Shown in pieces: positions 42,903 to 51,434 of a stretch of DNA of 58,218 nucleotides. Both the position numbers and the translations under genes were made by a program. Numbering within the stretch: position 1 is the first letter of the stretch; each line of letters starts with the position of its first letter. Below the pieces are notes generated by a model. It saw nothing but the letters and a program-made list of their open reading frames with translations, was not told the DNA's origin and searched no databases. The DNA is taken from NCBI GenBank assembly GCA_016869595.1, contig VGDT01000017.1, forward strand, positions 1 through 58,218. The letters are read 5' to 3'. This DNA comes from Alphaproteobacteria bacterium. Its GTDB lineage: Bacteria > Pseudomonadota > Alphaproteobacteria > Rhizobiales > Beijerinckiaceae.

Positions 42903-43913
42903 TCAGCCGCTAAGAAACGCGTCCTGAGCTTCCCGCGCAAGCTCCGCGCCTTGTCCCTTGTAGCGCGGTGAATAGTGGAAGGTGACGAGCCGCTTGACCC
43001 TGGCGAGGCGTGCGATGGTTCCCGCCTGACGCGCGGTCAGATGCCGCCGCGCCGCCGCAGCGACGGAGTCGCATTCCAAAAATCCTCCTTCGATGAAGAG
43101 AGTGTCCGCGCCTTCGGCGAGTTTCACGATTCGTTCGATATTGCGTTCGGTATAGGCGCAATCGACGACATAAGCGATCTTGCGGCCCGAGGAGGTCTTC
43201 ATGATCTCCTTCTTGAGTAGGCCAAAGGGCAGAGAGTCGGGTTTCGCGCCTTCAGCATTCGCCCAGGCGACGTTGATGGGAGATTGATCGTCTGCGCCCT
43301 TAAGCGTCGCCTCTTTGAATTTGCGCAGCCATGGGCCCACGGCGAGACCCATCGCGTTGAGCCTGTTGCGCCATATGTTGATATGCGCGCGTTCCTCCAG
43401 CACGAAGGCCAGAGCCGGCAGTCCGTGATCAAGCGTCGTGGCGCGAACCTGTATTCCGGATTCTTTAAGCAGCGTTCCTTCGCTCAATTGGCCTTTCTCT
43501 TCGTCGCGCCTTGCAAATTGCGTTCGTCCGGAAAACGAAGCCGAGGACGTGCGACCGGATTCGTCCATTTCAGTTACGCGGAATGTCAGATTACCGTCGT
43601 AACCGCCGATGAGATTCCAGGAATAGGCTCTGAGCTTATGCTCTACCGCGTCGATTATGCCACGCGGCCCATAAACGCCGAGCGTCATTTCGCGCCCGAG
43701 CAGACGCCGCAGCAGTTGATCGAAGCCTGCGAAGTGATCCATGTGCAGATGCGTGACGAAGACGTCGCTTATTCGCAGCATTTTTCGAGGCGAAAGCCGT
43801 CCGAGATCGCCGAGATCGAACAGCAGCGCGCGCTTTTCGAAGACGAGATCGACGTAAAGTCCCGGATCGTCGAACGGGTCGTTGATCAACGCAGGATCGA
43901 AATGGCGCGGCAC
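42903..43913 (-). CDS. RNase Z-like metallo-beta-lactamase-fold hydrolase
   Basis: About 336 residues. The metal-binding motif VTHLHMDHFAGFD near residue 55, together with the start PRHFDPALINDPFDDPGLYV and ALLFDLGD, resembles ribonuclease Z. Further ligands are seen in DHGLPALAF and YVVDCAYTE, with a closing TFHYSPRY. Ribonuclease Z matures tRNA 3' ends, but this subgroup is divergent and could be another phosphodiesterase. No good ATG exists: I use GTG 43913; TTG 43946 is the alternative. Confidence 0.8.
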   Translation of the reverse strand: MPRHFDPALINDPFDDPGLYVDLVFEKRALLFDLGDLGRLSPRKMLRISDVFVTHLHMDHFAGFDQLLRRLLGREMTLGVYGPRGIIDAVEHKLRAYSWNLIGGYDGNLTFRVTEMDESGRTSSASFSGRTQFARRDEEKGQLSEGTLLKESGIQVRATTLDHGLPALAFVLEERAHINIWRNRLNAMGLAVGPWLRKFKEATLKGADDQSPINVAWANAEGAKPDSLPFGLLKKEIMKTSSGRKIAYVVDCAYTERNIERIVKLAEGADTLFIEGGFLECDSVAAAARRHLTARQAGTIARLARVKRLVTFHYSPRYKGQGAELAREAQDAFLSG

Positions 43914-44037
43914 GGCTTTTTCGTTCTCATTGGGCGCTCTAAGCAAAGCTCATGTGCCACCATGAGCAAGCATGCAGTAACATGTAATGCCGCGGCGCAT
44001 ATTGGATCGCTCTTTAGCCGTCCGTCGGAGGTCTTCA

Positions 44038-45030
44038 ATGAAAACTCGCAAGCTTGGCGCGAATGGTCCCGCTGTGTCAGCCGTGGGGCTCGGCTGCATG
44101 GGCATGTCCGACCTCTATGGCGCGTCGGATCGCGCCGAAGGCGTCGCGACCATTTGCGCGGCGCTGGACGCCGGCGTGACGCTGCTCGACACCGGCGACT
44201 TCTACGGCATGGGCGACAATGAGATGCTCATCGCGGAAGCCCTGCAAGGCCGCCCACGTGACGCCGCTCTCCTCAGCGTCAAATTCGGCGCCCAGCGCGA
44301 TCCGCAAGGAAACTGGATCGGCTTCGATGGGCGGCCATCAGCCGTGAAGACGTCGCTCGCTTACAGTTTGAAGCGACTTCGCGTCGATCATCTCGACATC
44401 TACCGTCCGGCGCGCATCGATCCGAATGTGCCGGTGGAGGAGACGATCGGCGCCATCGCCGATATGATCAAGGCGGGCTACGTCCGTTTCATTGGGCTTT
44501 CGGAAGTTGGGCCGGAAACGATCCGCCGTGCGGCCGCGGTGCATCCTATCGCCGATTTGCAGATCGAGTATTCTCTGATCTCGCGCGGAATCGAAAAATC
44601 GATCCTTCCGACCTGCCGCGCGCTTGGCTTAGGCGTCACCGCCTATGGCGTGCTGTCGCGCGGATTGATCGGCGGCCATTGGCAAGCCGACAAGCAAACC
44701 GGAGCGGGAGATTTTCGCGCAACCATTCCGCGCTTTCAGGGCAAAAATCTCGAAAAGAATCTGGGGCTCGTCGATGAGATCAAACGCGTCGCCGACGCCA
44801 GGGGCGCGAGCGTCGCGCAGATCGCCATCGCTTGGGTTCTGTCGCGCGGCGACGACATTGTGCCGCTCATCGGCGCGCGGCGGCGCGACAGGCTCGCCGA
44901 ATCGCTTGGCGCGCTCGCCTTGACTCTCAATCGCGAGGAACTTTCCGCCCTGGAGACGATCGCGTCTTCTGTCGCTGGAGAGCGTTACGCCGAGGCGCAA
45001 ATGGCGCATCTCGACAGCGAACGGCATTGA
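44038..45030 (+). CDS. Aldo/keto reductase
   Basis: 330-residue TIM-barrel NADPH-dependent oxidoreductase of the YakC/AKR13-like type. The start MKTRKLGANGPAVSAVGLGCMGMS is characteristic. Catalytic Asp and Tyr lie in LLDTGDFYG and Lys in LSVKFG. The usual active-site His region reads IYRPARID, with Ala in place of His. IGLSEVGPETIRRA and GLGVTAYGVLSRG follow, and the cofactor end is IPLIGARRRDRL-like. ATG 44038 has GGAGG seven bases upstream. Substrate unknown. Confidence 0.9.
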   Translation: MKTRKLGANGPAVSAVGLGCMGMSDLYGASDRAEGVATICAALDAGVTLLDTGDFYGMGDNEMLIAEALQGRPRDAALLSVKFGAQRDPQGNWIGFDGRPSAVKTSLAYSLKRLRVDHLDIYRPARIDPNVPVEETIGAIADMIKAGYVRFIGLSEVGPETIRRAAAVHPIADLQIEYSLISRGIEKSILPTCRALGLGVTAYGVLSRGLIGGHWQADKQTGAGDFRATIPRFQGKNLEKNLGLVDEIKRVADARGASVAQIAIAWVLSRGDDIVPLIGARRRDRLAESLGALALTLNREELSALETIASSVAGERYAEAQMAHLDSERH

Positions 45031-45040
45031 AGCGCCCCGC

Positions 45041-45607
45041 TTATGATTGCCCAGCGGGCGGCGACCAAAGCAGCTTTCCGAAAAGCGCCTCGGGGAAAAG
45101 CGCGATCACCGGTCGCTTGACAAGGAGCCTGGCGCTTTTGCTCCGCCCATGCAGCCAGGCGAGGACGGCGCGTTCACCAGTCATATCGCTCACTGGAATG
45201 GAGCGGCCCATGACGTCGACCCGCCGGCCGAGATAGCCTTCGTCCGCCGGATGGCGACCGAGGCGCGAGGGCCCGAAATCGGCGCTCCATCTCGCCCGCC
45301 AAGGAAATGGCTTGTCGATTCCGCCGCGAAAGAACGCCCAGACATCGAGGTCTTTGACGCCGGTGACGCCGTCCACAAAATGTTGCGCGCTTCCCTGGCA
45401 GAGCGCGAGCAGAATCAACCGATCCTTGTAGTTTCGACCGACTGGCGTTCGAAACGCCTTATTGCGCAACAAGTCTTGAGCAATCTCGGCGAGGCGCGCG
45501 AGATCGTCATTCGTTAAAAGTTCGAAACTGCGCTCGGCGTCCATGCCTTTGAAATATCGGCTTGCTATTTGCAGCTGATCGGCGAAAGATTCGGCTTTCG
45601 TCGTCAT
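45041..45607 (-). CDS. Hypothetical protein, 188 aa
   Basis: I do not recognise it. It is a soluble protein without signal peptide or membrane helix. An N-terminal helical part (MTTKAESFADQLQIASRYFKG, NDDLARLAEIAQDLL) leads to a Trp/Phe-rich middle (WAFFRGGIDKPFPWRARW) and a C-terminal part with VLAWLHGR. The composition looks like a real protein. It is convergent with the aldo/keto reductase (10-nt gap) and divergent from the HdeD gene (19-nt gap), so both start regions are tightly packed. Confidence 0.65.
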   Translation of the reverse strand: MTTKAESFADQLQIASRYFKGMDAERSFELLTNDDLARLAEIAQDLLRNKAFRTPVGRNYKDRLILLALCQGSAQHFVDGVTGVKDLDVWAFFRGGIDKPFPWRARWSADFGPSRLGRHPADEGYLGRRVDVMGRSIPVSDMTGERAVLAWLHGRSKSARLLVKRPVIALFPEALFGKLLWSPPAGQS

Positions 45608-45626
45608 CTTGCCATGGAAGCCATAA

Positions 45627-46205
45627 ATGTCCCGACAGTTTGACTCTTTCGCTTCTATACCGCCCGACGTCCTCGCCGTTCATTGGGGCTGGGTCATCGC
45701 CCTTGGAATATTGGTCGGGGCCCTTGGAATCCTCGCGATCATCCGAGCCAGGATGGCGACCATCATTACGGTCGGGTTCTTCGGCGTTCTGCTCATCGTC
45801 AGCGCGGTGTCCGTTCTCATCTTCGCCTTTACGACGGCAGGCCTGTGGACCGACTTTTTCGTCCATGTGCTCTGGGCAGGTCTTCTGGCGATCGTCGGAA
45901 TCATCCTCCTGACGCGGCCGGCGATCAGCGCCGAAGCGATCACGCTTCTCATCGCCTTTTATTTCATCGCCGAAGGATTGCTCATCGTCGGCTATGCATT
46001 CACCTCTCACATCGAGGGTCTGTGGATGTATCTCTTGCAGGGCGGCGTCGCGTTGGTCCTTGGCGCGCTATTGCTCACCGGCTGGCCGTTCACCGGACTT
46101 TGGGCGATCGGCACCTTCCTTGGCGTCGATCTCCTCTTCAAAGGATGGGGGATCATTGCGCTCGGCTTTGCCCTTCGCGCGATCTCGGAAGGCAATCTGC
46201 TGTAG
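45627..46205 (+). CDS. HdeD family membrane protein
   Basis: 192 residues with six predicted transmembrane helices (about 18-40, 45-68, 75-96, 103-125, 130-150 and 155-182), as in HdeD, an acid-resistance membrane protein of uncertain mechanism. The WGWVIALGILVGALGILAI start and the GGVALVLGALLL stretch are typical. GGAAG lies six bases before the ATG. Not adjacent to the HdeA-like gene at 40.2 kb, but of similar stress association. Confidence 0.88.
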   Translation: MSRQFDSFASIPPDVLAVHWGWVIALGILVGALGILAIIRARMATIITVGFFGVLLIVSAVSVLIFAFTTAGLWTDFFVHVLWAGLLAIVGIILLTRPAISAEAITLLIAFYFIAEGLLIVGYAFTSHIEGLWMYLLQGGVALVLGALLLTGWPFTGLWAIGTFLGVDLLFKGWGIIALGFALRAISEGNLL

Positions 46206-46223
46206 GCTGGCAATGGCTCGGAT

Positions 46224-46327
46224 GTCATTCCCGACGCGCGAAGCGCGATCGGGAATCCAGAGTCACGACAAATTTCATGCAAGTTGGTCTGGATTTCCGG
46301 TCAGGCCTCCGGCCTGCCGGGAATGAC
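46224..46327. repeat. 104-bp dispersed palindromic repeat, copy B
   Basis: The reverse complement of the element at 41811-41915, nearly the same length and with the same terminal GTCATTCCCG/CGGGAATGAC arms and inner hairpins. The two copies are 4.3 kb apart in inverted orientation. It lies between the HdeD gene and a small membrane-protein gene. Confidence 0.85.
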
Positions 46328-46381
46328 AGGTCCAGCGAACGGATTAGCCAGAATTTTGTCGGAGGCCTTCGATGGACCGGC

Positions 46382-46588
46382 TCAATCCAGGCCGCCGGTA
46401 GGATTGGCGAGCCAATAGATCACGCAAAACGCCGCCGTAATCAGGCCGGAGCCGAAAAAGGCTCCCGCCATGCGCTCGTCAGGAATGGCGTAGCTCGCCG
46501 CCGACATCAGCAGGCCGATCGTCGCCACATAAATGGGTCGCGGGTCGCGTTCAGGCGGCTTGTCCTCGAGCCTTTTTCGCCAACTCAT
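46382..46588 (-). CDS. Small two-helix membrane protein, unknown
   Basis: 68 residues starting MSWRKRLEDKPPERDP (basic, cytosolic), then two hydrophobic helices (about 19-36 and 42-60) and the tail ANPTGGLD. GGGGA lies four bases before ATG 46588; five further upstream codons are unsupported. I do not know its family. It is the gene nearest to tRNA-His on its 3' side. Confidence 0.6.
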   Translation of the reverse strand: MSWRKRLEDKPPERDPRPIYVATIGLLMSAASYAIPDERMAGAFFGSGLITAAFCVIYWLANPTGGLD

Positions 46589-46637
46589 ATGTCCCCGGCC
46601 CATGCTCCGCGGCGGACATGTCGAAATTCACCGCACA

Positions 46638-46667
46638 TTTGCTGGCGCTAAGTTTGCTGGCGCTAAG
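46638..46667. repeat. 15-bp perfect tandem duplication beside tRNA-His
   Basis: TTTGCTGGCGCTAAG occurs twice head to tail (46638-46652 and 46653-46667), ending four bases from the encoded CCA end of tRNA-His. This is the side on which a tRNA-targeted integration site would lie. No integrase gene is in the window, so it may be only a slippage duplication. Confidence 0.75.
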
Positions 46668-46671
46668 AATA

Positions 46672-46748
46672 TGGTACCGCCACCCCGGCTCGAACGGGGG
46701 ACCCCCAGATCCACAATCTGGTGCTCTAACCAACTGAGCTATGGCGGC
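46672..46748 (-). tRNA. tRNA-His (GTG), CCA encoded
   Basis: Folds as a standard cloverleaf of 74 nt plus encoded CCA. Acceptor stem GCCGCCA with TGGCGGT, D arm GCTC/GAGC, anticodon stem CCAGA/TCTGG around loop TTGTGGA (anticodon GTG), T arm CCCCG-TTCGAGC-CGGGG. There is no encoded G at position -1, pair 1-72 is G-U, and the discriminator is A73 rather than C. This is the unusual form reported for alphaproteobacteria with a matching HisRS. Confidence 0.97.
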
Positions 46749-46807
46749 ATTAAGCGGCGCGAACCTAAAAGCATGCGTGCCCGATTGCAAGCCTTTGCAT
46801 GAGTGAG

Positions 46808-47293
46808 TTAGTTCAAAAGCCTGACATTAATTTCCTGAACAACAGATGTTCCTATGAACCAATAGGTAATAGCGGCGAAAGAGATAGTTGCTAGGATTTG
46901 GAAAATTGAGACGCCGTCTGTTAAGAAGCCGATCCAATCTTCTTTGATCGAAGATTTTGGTTTTTCCGCCAGCTTGTGAGCACTGGGATTAGTCAATAGT
47001 GCTTCCGCTTGCTGCAAATAATAATCCGCCATTTGTCGATCACGGTGATTCCGCGCCCGCATTAGTCTTATCCAAAATAGGGTGTGCCCTATTACGGCAA
47101 CGACGAGAACGGGCACCAGAATTTTGTCGGAAGGCCGAGGTTTTGAATAAAGCGTTGCCGCTGCCATGAGAGCCCACAAGCCAATCGTGACCCTCCATTC
47201 ATACCCGCGCCGGGACATCCATCTGGCATGCCAGAAATCAGCAAGCTTCATATATGCATCGAATCGCTCTTTTCTTGTGATTATGCTGGCCAT
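46808..47293 (-). CDS. Membrane protein of unknown function, AT-richer than neighbours
   Basis: 161 residues from ATG 47293 (no clear ribosome site; a TTG at 47347 would add 18). A basic, aromatic N-terminus (ITRKERFDAYMKLADFWHARW) precedes two close hydrophobic helices (about 36-75), a charged middle with LQQAEALLTNPSAHKLAEK, and a third helix near the C-terminus. The topology vaguely recalls SLATT-type effector membrane proteins, but I cannot assign it. The DNA is visibly less GC-rich than the genes on either side, and the gene sits beside tRNA-His, which suggests acquisition. Confidence 0.55.
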   Translation of the reverse strand: MASIITRKERFDAYMKLADFWHARWMSRRGYEWRVTIGLWALMAAATLYSKPRPSDKILVPVLVVAVIGHTLFWIRLMRARNHRDRQMADYYLQQAEALLTNPSAHKLAEKPKSSIKEDWIGFLTDGVSIFQILATISFAAITYWFIGTSVVQEINVRLLN

Positions 47294-47379
47294 CGCTGGG
47301 CGCTTCGGTTGTTTCGTAAACCAGATGTGGGATGTTAACTTCGGCAAATTTCAAGCTGATCAACTACCTGAGGGTGCGG

Positions 47380-47943
47380 TCAAGCGTCGCTTGGCGCGCC
47401 GCTTGAGCCGGCGAGCGCCCTTTCGCCGAGCTTGATGAGCGCGGCGCGCAAACCTTCTTCAGCGACGCCTTCGGTCGCCTTTACGGCGCGGGCGCGCGCC
47501 GCAGCGTCGGGCTTTGGCGCGCGATCAGCGCCCGGCCGCGACGCAGACTCGGAAGCCAGTTCTTCCTGCCGCAGCGCGACCCGCGCGACGCATCGCCAGC
47601 CAAGATGCGCATTCACCCGGTCGATGATGATCGGGGCGAGATGCTGCGCTTCAAGTCCGAATCCGGGGTCCACCCGCAACACGAGAGTCGCCGGCTCTCG
47701 CGGCGTCTTTTCGCGGCGTTTCGTCACGGACGGGGCGCTCGATTTGCCCCGCGGCCGCGGCGGCCATTGCAACGATGCGGGCGCGCAGATTCGCGCGATT
47801 CGCGCGCCGACGATCTCGCGCCAGGACAAAAGCAGCGAGGCTTCGCTAAAGCCGCGCGCGGCGACAAGCGGGTCGAGCTCGCGAAGGACGTAATCCGCGA
47901 GCGGGCGCGCTCTCAAACCTTTCGCGCGCGAGGAAGCGCTCAT
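47380..47943 (-). CDS. DciA/DUF721 family protein
   Basis: 187 residues. The N-terminal domain (about 10-110; PLADYVLRELDPLVAARGFSE, LLLSWREIVGARIARICAP and, after an Arg/Pro-rich insert, TLVLRVDPGFGLEAQHLAP) is the DUF721 fold, which in DciA proteins loads the replicative helicase DnaB. The C-terminal part is Ala/Arg-rich. It is divergent from mutY, a conserved arrangement in Rhizobiales. ATG 47943 has a weak GAGAG site. Helicase-loading is a family inference. Confidence 0.85.
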   Translation of the reverse strand: MSASSRAKGLRARPLADYVLRELDPLVAARGFSEASLLLSWREIVGARIARICAPASLQWPPRPRGKSSAPSVTKRREKTPREPATLVLRVDPGFGLEAQHLAPIIIDRVNAHLGWRCVARVALRQEELASESASRPGADRAPKPDAAARARAVKATEGVAEEGLRAALIKLGERALAGSSGAPSDA

Positions 47944-48005
47944 TGGGCTCTCGGCGAAGCCGCCTTCTTGCGGGGGCGAGGTTTCGCCCTCTATCAATCG
48001 CCCTC

Positions 48006-49064
48006 ATGATAAAGCCTCGCGCGAGATCGACCAAACCGGCCGAGGCGCTGCTCGCCTGGTACGACGCTGAGCGGCGCGATCTGCCCTGGCGCGCGCGGCG
48101 CGGCGAAGCGCCCGACCCCTATCGGGTGTGGCTTTCCGAAATCATGTTGCAGCAGACGACCGTCGCAACGGTGAAGGAGCGTTACGCAGCGTTTCTGTCG
48201 CGATGGCCGAGCGTCGAAGATCTGGCGCGCGCCCCGCTCGACGATGTTCTCGGGCAATGGGCGGGGCTCGGCTATTACGCCCGAGCGCGCAATCTGCATG
48301 CCTGCGCCCGAGCGGTCGCAGACTCTCGCGGATTTCCCCAAGAAGAAGCGGCTCTGCGAAATCTTCCAGGCATCGGCCCCTATACGGCGGCGGCGATCGC
48401 CGCCATCGCCTTCGATCAGCCTTGCGTCGCGGTCGACGGCAATGTCGAGCGCGTTATCGCCCGTCTTCATGCGATCGAGCAGCCGCCGTGCAAGATCGCG
48501 CCGCTGATTCGCGAGAAGGCCGCGGCTCTCATGAGCCGTGCGTGTCCCGGCGATTCAGTCCAGGCGTTGATGGAGCTCGGCGCCCTTATATGCACGCCAC
48601 GCACGCCGGACTGCGCCGCCTGTCCGCTGTCGTCCTTCTGCGCGGCGCGGCGCCTAGGCTCCCAGCGCGACTACCCGGTGCGCGAGCCTAAGCGACCAAA
48701 GCCTAGGCGCCATGGCGCGATCTTTATCCTGCGGCGCGGCGACGAGGCGTTGCTGCGTCGTCTGCCGCCGAAGGGACTTTTTGGCGGCATGAACGCCTTT
48801 CCGTCGACGCCATTGACGCAGGATATCGCCGCCGCGGAATTCTCGCATTTCGCGCCCAGCTTGGCGCGGTGGCGCGCGCTCGACGCGCCGGTCACTCATG
48901 TGTTCACACATTTCGCTTTGGAAGCGACAGTGTTCGTCGCGCATACGCGCGCCAAATCGGCGCCTTCAGATTGCCGCTGGGCGGCGTGCGCCAATCTCGA
49001 TAAAGAGGGATTGCCGACGCTCATGCGCAAGGCCGCCGCTCACGCCGGACTTGTCGAAATGTGA
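48006..49064 (+). CDS. mutY: A/G-specific adenine DNA glycosylase
   Basis: 352 residues. Base-excision repair enzyme removing adenine mispaired with 8-oxoguanine. The catalytic core has the motif SEIMLQQTTVATV with the essential Glu, the helix-hairpin-helix LPGIGPYTAAAIAAIAFD, the catalytic Asp in VDGNVER, and the [4Fe-4S] cluster C-x6-C-x2-C-x5-C (CTPRTPDCAACPLSSFC). The C-terminal NUDIX-like domain (about 235-350) recognises 8-oxoG. ATG 48006 lacks a clear ribosome site. It is divergent from dciA and followed at once by the small acidic gene. Confidence 0.96.
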   Translation: MIKPRARSTKPAEALLAWYDAERRDLPWRARRGEAPDPYRVWLSEIMLQQTTVATVKERYAAFLSRWPSVEDLARAPLDDVLGQWAGLGYYARARNLHACARAVADSRGFPQEEAALRNLPGIGPYTAAAIAAIAFDQPCVAVDGNVERVIARLHAIEQPPCKIAPLIREKAAALMSRACPGDSVQALMELGALICTPRTPDCAACPLSSFCAARRLGSQRDYPVREPKRPKPRRHGAIFILRRGDEALLRRLPPKGLFGGMNAFPSTPLTQDIAAAEFSHFAPSLARWRALDAPVTHVFTHFALEATVFVAHTRAKSAPSDCRWAACANLDKEGLPTLMRKAAAHAGLVEM

Positions 49065-49087
49065 GAACCGCGAGGCTGGAGGAAGCC

Positions 49088-49354
49088 ATGGCGCGACGCG
49101 CAAGCGGCTATGAGGTTGAGGTGACGGAGGGCGCGATTCGCGTGCGGCGCGCCGGAAAAACGCTCACCATTCCCGCCGCGCCGCCAGACGCAGAATCCGA
49201 CGAAGACGCCGACTTCGTCGTGCGTCTTGACGACCTCGACCATTGGGACGCGCCGGACGACGAAACGCCGATCGACATAGACGAGCTGCAAAAAATCCTC
49301 GACGCTGTCGAAAAACAGCTTGAGAAACACGGTTTGAGCGTCGATTTCGACTAG
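49088..49354 (+). CDS. Small acidic protein, Imm74-like
   Basis: 88 residues from ATG 49088, with GGAGGAAG four bases upstream; a GTG at 49061 overlapping the mutY stop is rejected. The first half has alternating strands (YEVEVTEGAIRVRRAGKTLTI). The second half is very acidic, with HWDAPDDETPIDIDELQKIL and a final helix. The layout recalls immunity protein 74 (Imm74), but no toxin gene is near, and in this setting it may be a housekeeping small protein. The assignment is tentative. Confidence 0.6.
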   Translation: MARRASGYEVEVTEGAIRVRRAGKTLTIPAAPPDAESDEDADFVVRLDDLDHWDAPDDETPIDIDELQKILDAVEKQLEKHGLSVDFD

Positions 49355-49362
49355 CGCGTCCC

Positions 49363-50862
49363 TCAGATTGCCCAGCCTAGCGAACGCTCCACGGCCTTTT
49401 CCCATGACGCAATGAGACGGACGCGCTCTTGCGGCGACATATCAGGCATAAAGCGATGGGACTCGCGCGTATGCGCGGCGATGTCGTCCAAGCTTTTGTA
49501 AAAGCCAACGGCGAGCCCCGCCGCATAGGCGGCGCCGACCGCCGTCAATTCCAGTTGCCTCGGCCGAACGACCGGCGCATCGATGATGTCTGCCTGAAAT
49601 TGCATCAGCAGGTCGTTCGCCGCCATGCCGCCGTCGACCTTTAGCGCGCTGATCTCGACGTCAGCGTCCACGACCATTGCGGCCAACACTTCTCTTGTCT
49701 GAAAGGCCGCGGCCTCGAGCGCCGCACGCGCGATATGGCCCCTGTTGGAAAATCGCGTCAGCCCGGCGATGATTCCACGCGCGTCGCCGCGCCATCGCGG
49801 CGCAAACAGCCCCGAAAACGCCGGCACGAAATACACGTCGCCATTGTCGGGCACGCTTCTCGCCAGCGCTTCGATCTCGTGGCTCTCTTGGATGATGCCG
49901 AGATTATCGCGCAGCCATTGCACCAAAGCGCCGGCGATGGCGATCGAGCCTTCGAGCGCGTAACAGGGTTTTGCGTCCCCAAGCTTATAAGCGAGCGTCG
50001 TCAGCAGACCTTTGGTCGAGACGCGCGGGGTCTCGCCGACGTTCATCAGCAGGAAGCAGCCGGTGCCATAAGTGTTCTTGGCGTCGCCTGCATTGACGCA
50101 GCCTTGCCCGAGCAGCGCCGCGTGCTGGTCGCCAAGCGCGCCGGCGAGGGGAACGGCCGCGAGCGCGCCGACGCAATCTCCGTAAACTTCGCTCGATGAG
50201 CATATTCTCGGAAGGCAAGCGGGCGGAATGTCGAAGACCCGCAGCAGCTCTTCGTCCCAGCTCAGGGTCTCAATGTTCATAAGCTGCGTCCGCGAGGCGT
50301 TGGTCGCGTCGATGACGTGACAGCCGCCGCGGGGGCCCCCCGTTAAATTCCAGATGATCCAGGAATCGACAGTGCCGAAAAGCGCGGCGCCTTGCGCCGC
50401 CCGCTCACGCGCGCCGGGGATTTCGTCGAGGACCCAGGCGAGCTTGAGCGCGGAAAAATAGGTCGCGAGCGGCAGTCCGGTTTTTGCGCGGACCAGATCG
50501 CCCAACCCTTCCGCCGCGAGCCGATCGACAGCCGCTTGCGTGCGCGTGTCCATCCAGACGATCGCGTTATGGAGGGGCGCGCCGGTCGCCGCGTCCCATA
50601 AGACCGTCGTCTCTCGCTGATTGGTGACGCCGATTGCGGCGAGGTCCTGAGCCGAAAGATTCGCCTTGCTAAACGCGGCTTCAATCACGGCCTGCGCGTT
50701 GGCCCAAATTTCAGCGGCGTCGTGCTCGACCCAGCCGGGACGGGGATAGATTTGCCGATGCTCACGCTGGGCTTGCGCGACGATCTCGCCCGCCGCGTCC
50801 ATGATGACGAAGCGGGTGCTGGTCGTGCCTTGATCGAGGGCGCCCAGAAATTTCGACATCAT
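49363..50862 (-). CDS. glpK: Glycerol kinase
   Basis: 499 residues of the FGGY kinase family: phosphorylates glycerol to sn-glycerol 3-phosphate. N-terminal [16 protein letters not shown] (ATP/phosphate loop); [13 protein letters not shown] near 80; [14 protein letters not shown] near 240; [14 protein letters not shown]; and the C-terminal [17 protein letters not shown] near 405. Length is normal. The start is ATG 50862 or the next codon, with a GAGAG site. No glpF or glpD lies beside it; it is convergent with the small acidic gene. Confidence 0.96.
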   Translation of the reverse strand: MMSKFLGALDQGTTSTRFVIMDAAGEIVAQAQREHRQIYPRPGWVEHDAAEIWANAQAVIEAAFSKANLSAQDLAAIGVTNQRETTVLWDAATGAPLHNAIVWMDTRTQAAVDRLAAEGLGDLVRAKTGLPLATYFSALKLAWVLDEIPGARERAAQGAALFGTVDSWIIWNLTGGPRGGCHVIDATNASRTQLMNIETLSWDEELLRVFDIPPACLPRICSSSEVYGDCVGALAAVPLAGALGDQHAALLGQGCVNAGDAKNTYGTGCFLLMNVGETPRVSTKGLLTTLAYKLGDAKPCYALEGSIAIAGALVQWLRDNLGIIQESHEIEALARSVPDNGDVYFVPAFSGLFAPRWRGDARGIIAGLTRFSNRGHIARAALEAAAFQTREVLAAMVVDADVEISALKVDGGMAANDLLMQFQADIIDAPVVRPRQLELTAVGAAYAAGLAVGFYKSLDDIAAHTRESHRFMPDMSPQERVRLIASWEKAVERSLGWAI

Positions 50863-50955
50863 AACTCTCTGATGAATGGAAGTTTCAGCCGCGGTTCACG
50901 GGCTACGCCGTAGTTTGAAAATCGGTTCCGTGATGTCTCACGAGGAGGATGCTCC

Positions 50956-51273
50956 ATGAAATCGGCAGCCGTCAAAACCCTATCAGGGCCAGTCAAGCCT
51001 GCCTTCGCCGCGCTTGTTTTCGTTCTCGCCTCGGCCGCATTCGCGCCTGAGGCTTCTGCGCTGCCTGGGATCGATCGCGCGCTCCCGGCCCAGGACGGTC
51101 AAAACATCGAGAAGACGCGCTGGGTCTGCGGGCCGTACCGCTGCTGGTGGCGGCCCGGTTATGGCTACGGCTGGGGCGGTCCGCGCTGGGGCGGAGGATG
51201 GGGACGCCCGTATTGGGGGCCGCGCTACGGATGGGGCGGCGGATGGGGCGGAGGATGGGGCCCCGGCTACTGA
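50956..51273 (+). CDS. Exported Gly/Trp/Tyr-rich small protein
   Basis: 105 residues. A signal peptide (about 1-35; AFAALVFVLASAAFAPEASA) precedes a short region with RWVCGPYRCWWRPG, close to the CGxxxCxWRP signature seen in small rhizobial secreted proteins. A 45-residue tail of Gly, Trp, Tyr and Pro follows (GYGWGGPRWGGGWGRPYWGP). It is probably periplasmic or surface-located. GAGGAGG precedes ATG 50956. Function unknown. A clear terminator follows at 51300. Confidence 0.8.
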   Translation: MKSAAVKTLSGPVKPAFAALVFVLASAAFAPEASALPGIDRALPAQDGQNIEKTRWVCGPYRCWWRPGYGYGWGGPRWGGGWGRPYWGPRYGWGGGWGGGWGPGY

Positions 51274-51299
51274 GAGGAACGAATCAATCTAGCTATGCT

Positions 51300-51330
51300 G
51301 AGCCGCGGACGCCGTTCGCGGCTCTTTTTG
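51300..51330 (+). terminator. Intrinsic terminator after the Gly/Trp-rich gene
   Basis: GAGCCGCG (51300-51307) and CGCGGCTC (51317-51324) form an 8-bp perfect stem with a 9-nt loop, followed by five T. It lies 27 nt after the stop at 51273 and separates this gene from the bfd control region. Confidence 0.9.
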
Positions 51331-51434
51331 TCTTCCTCTTGTTTTGCTTCACTCTTGCCGCAAGGCCGATCGGTCCAAAATGAGTTTGATGAACCGGCAC
51401 GTTACTTGCCACTCACAGCCCAACGGCGCGCTTC

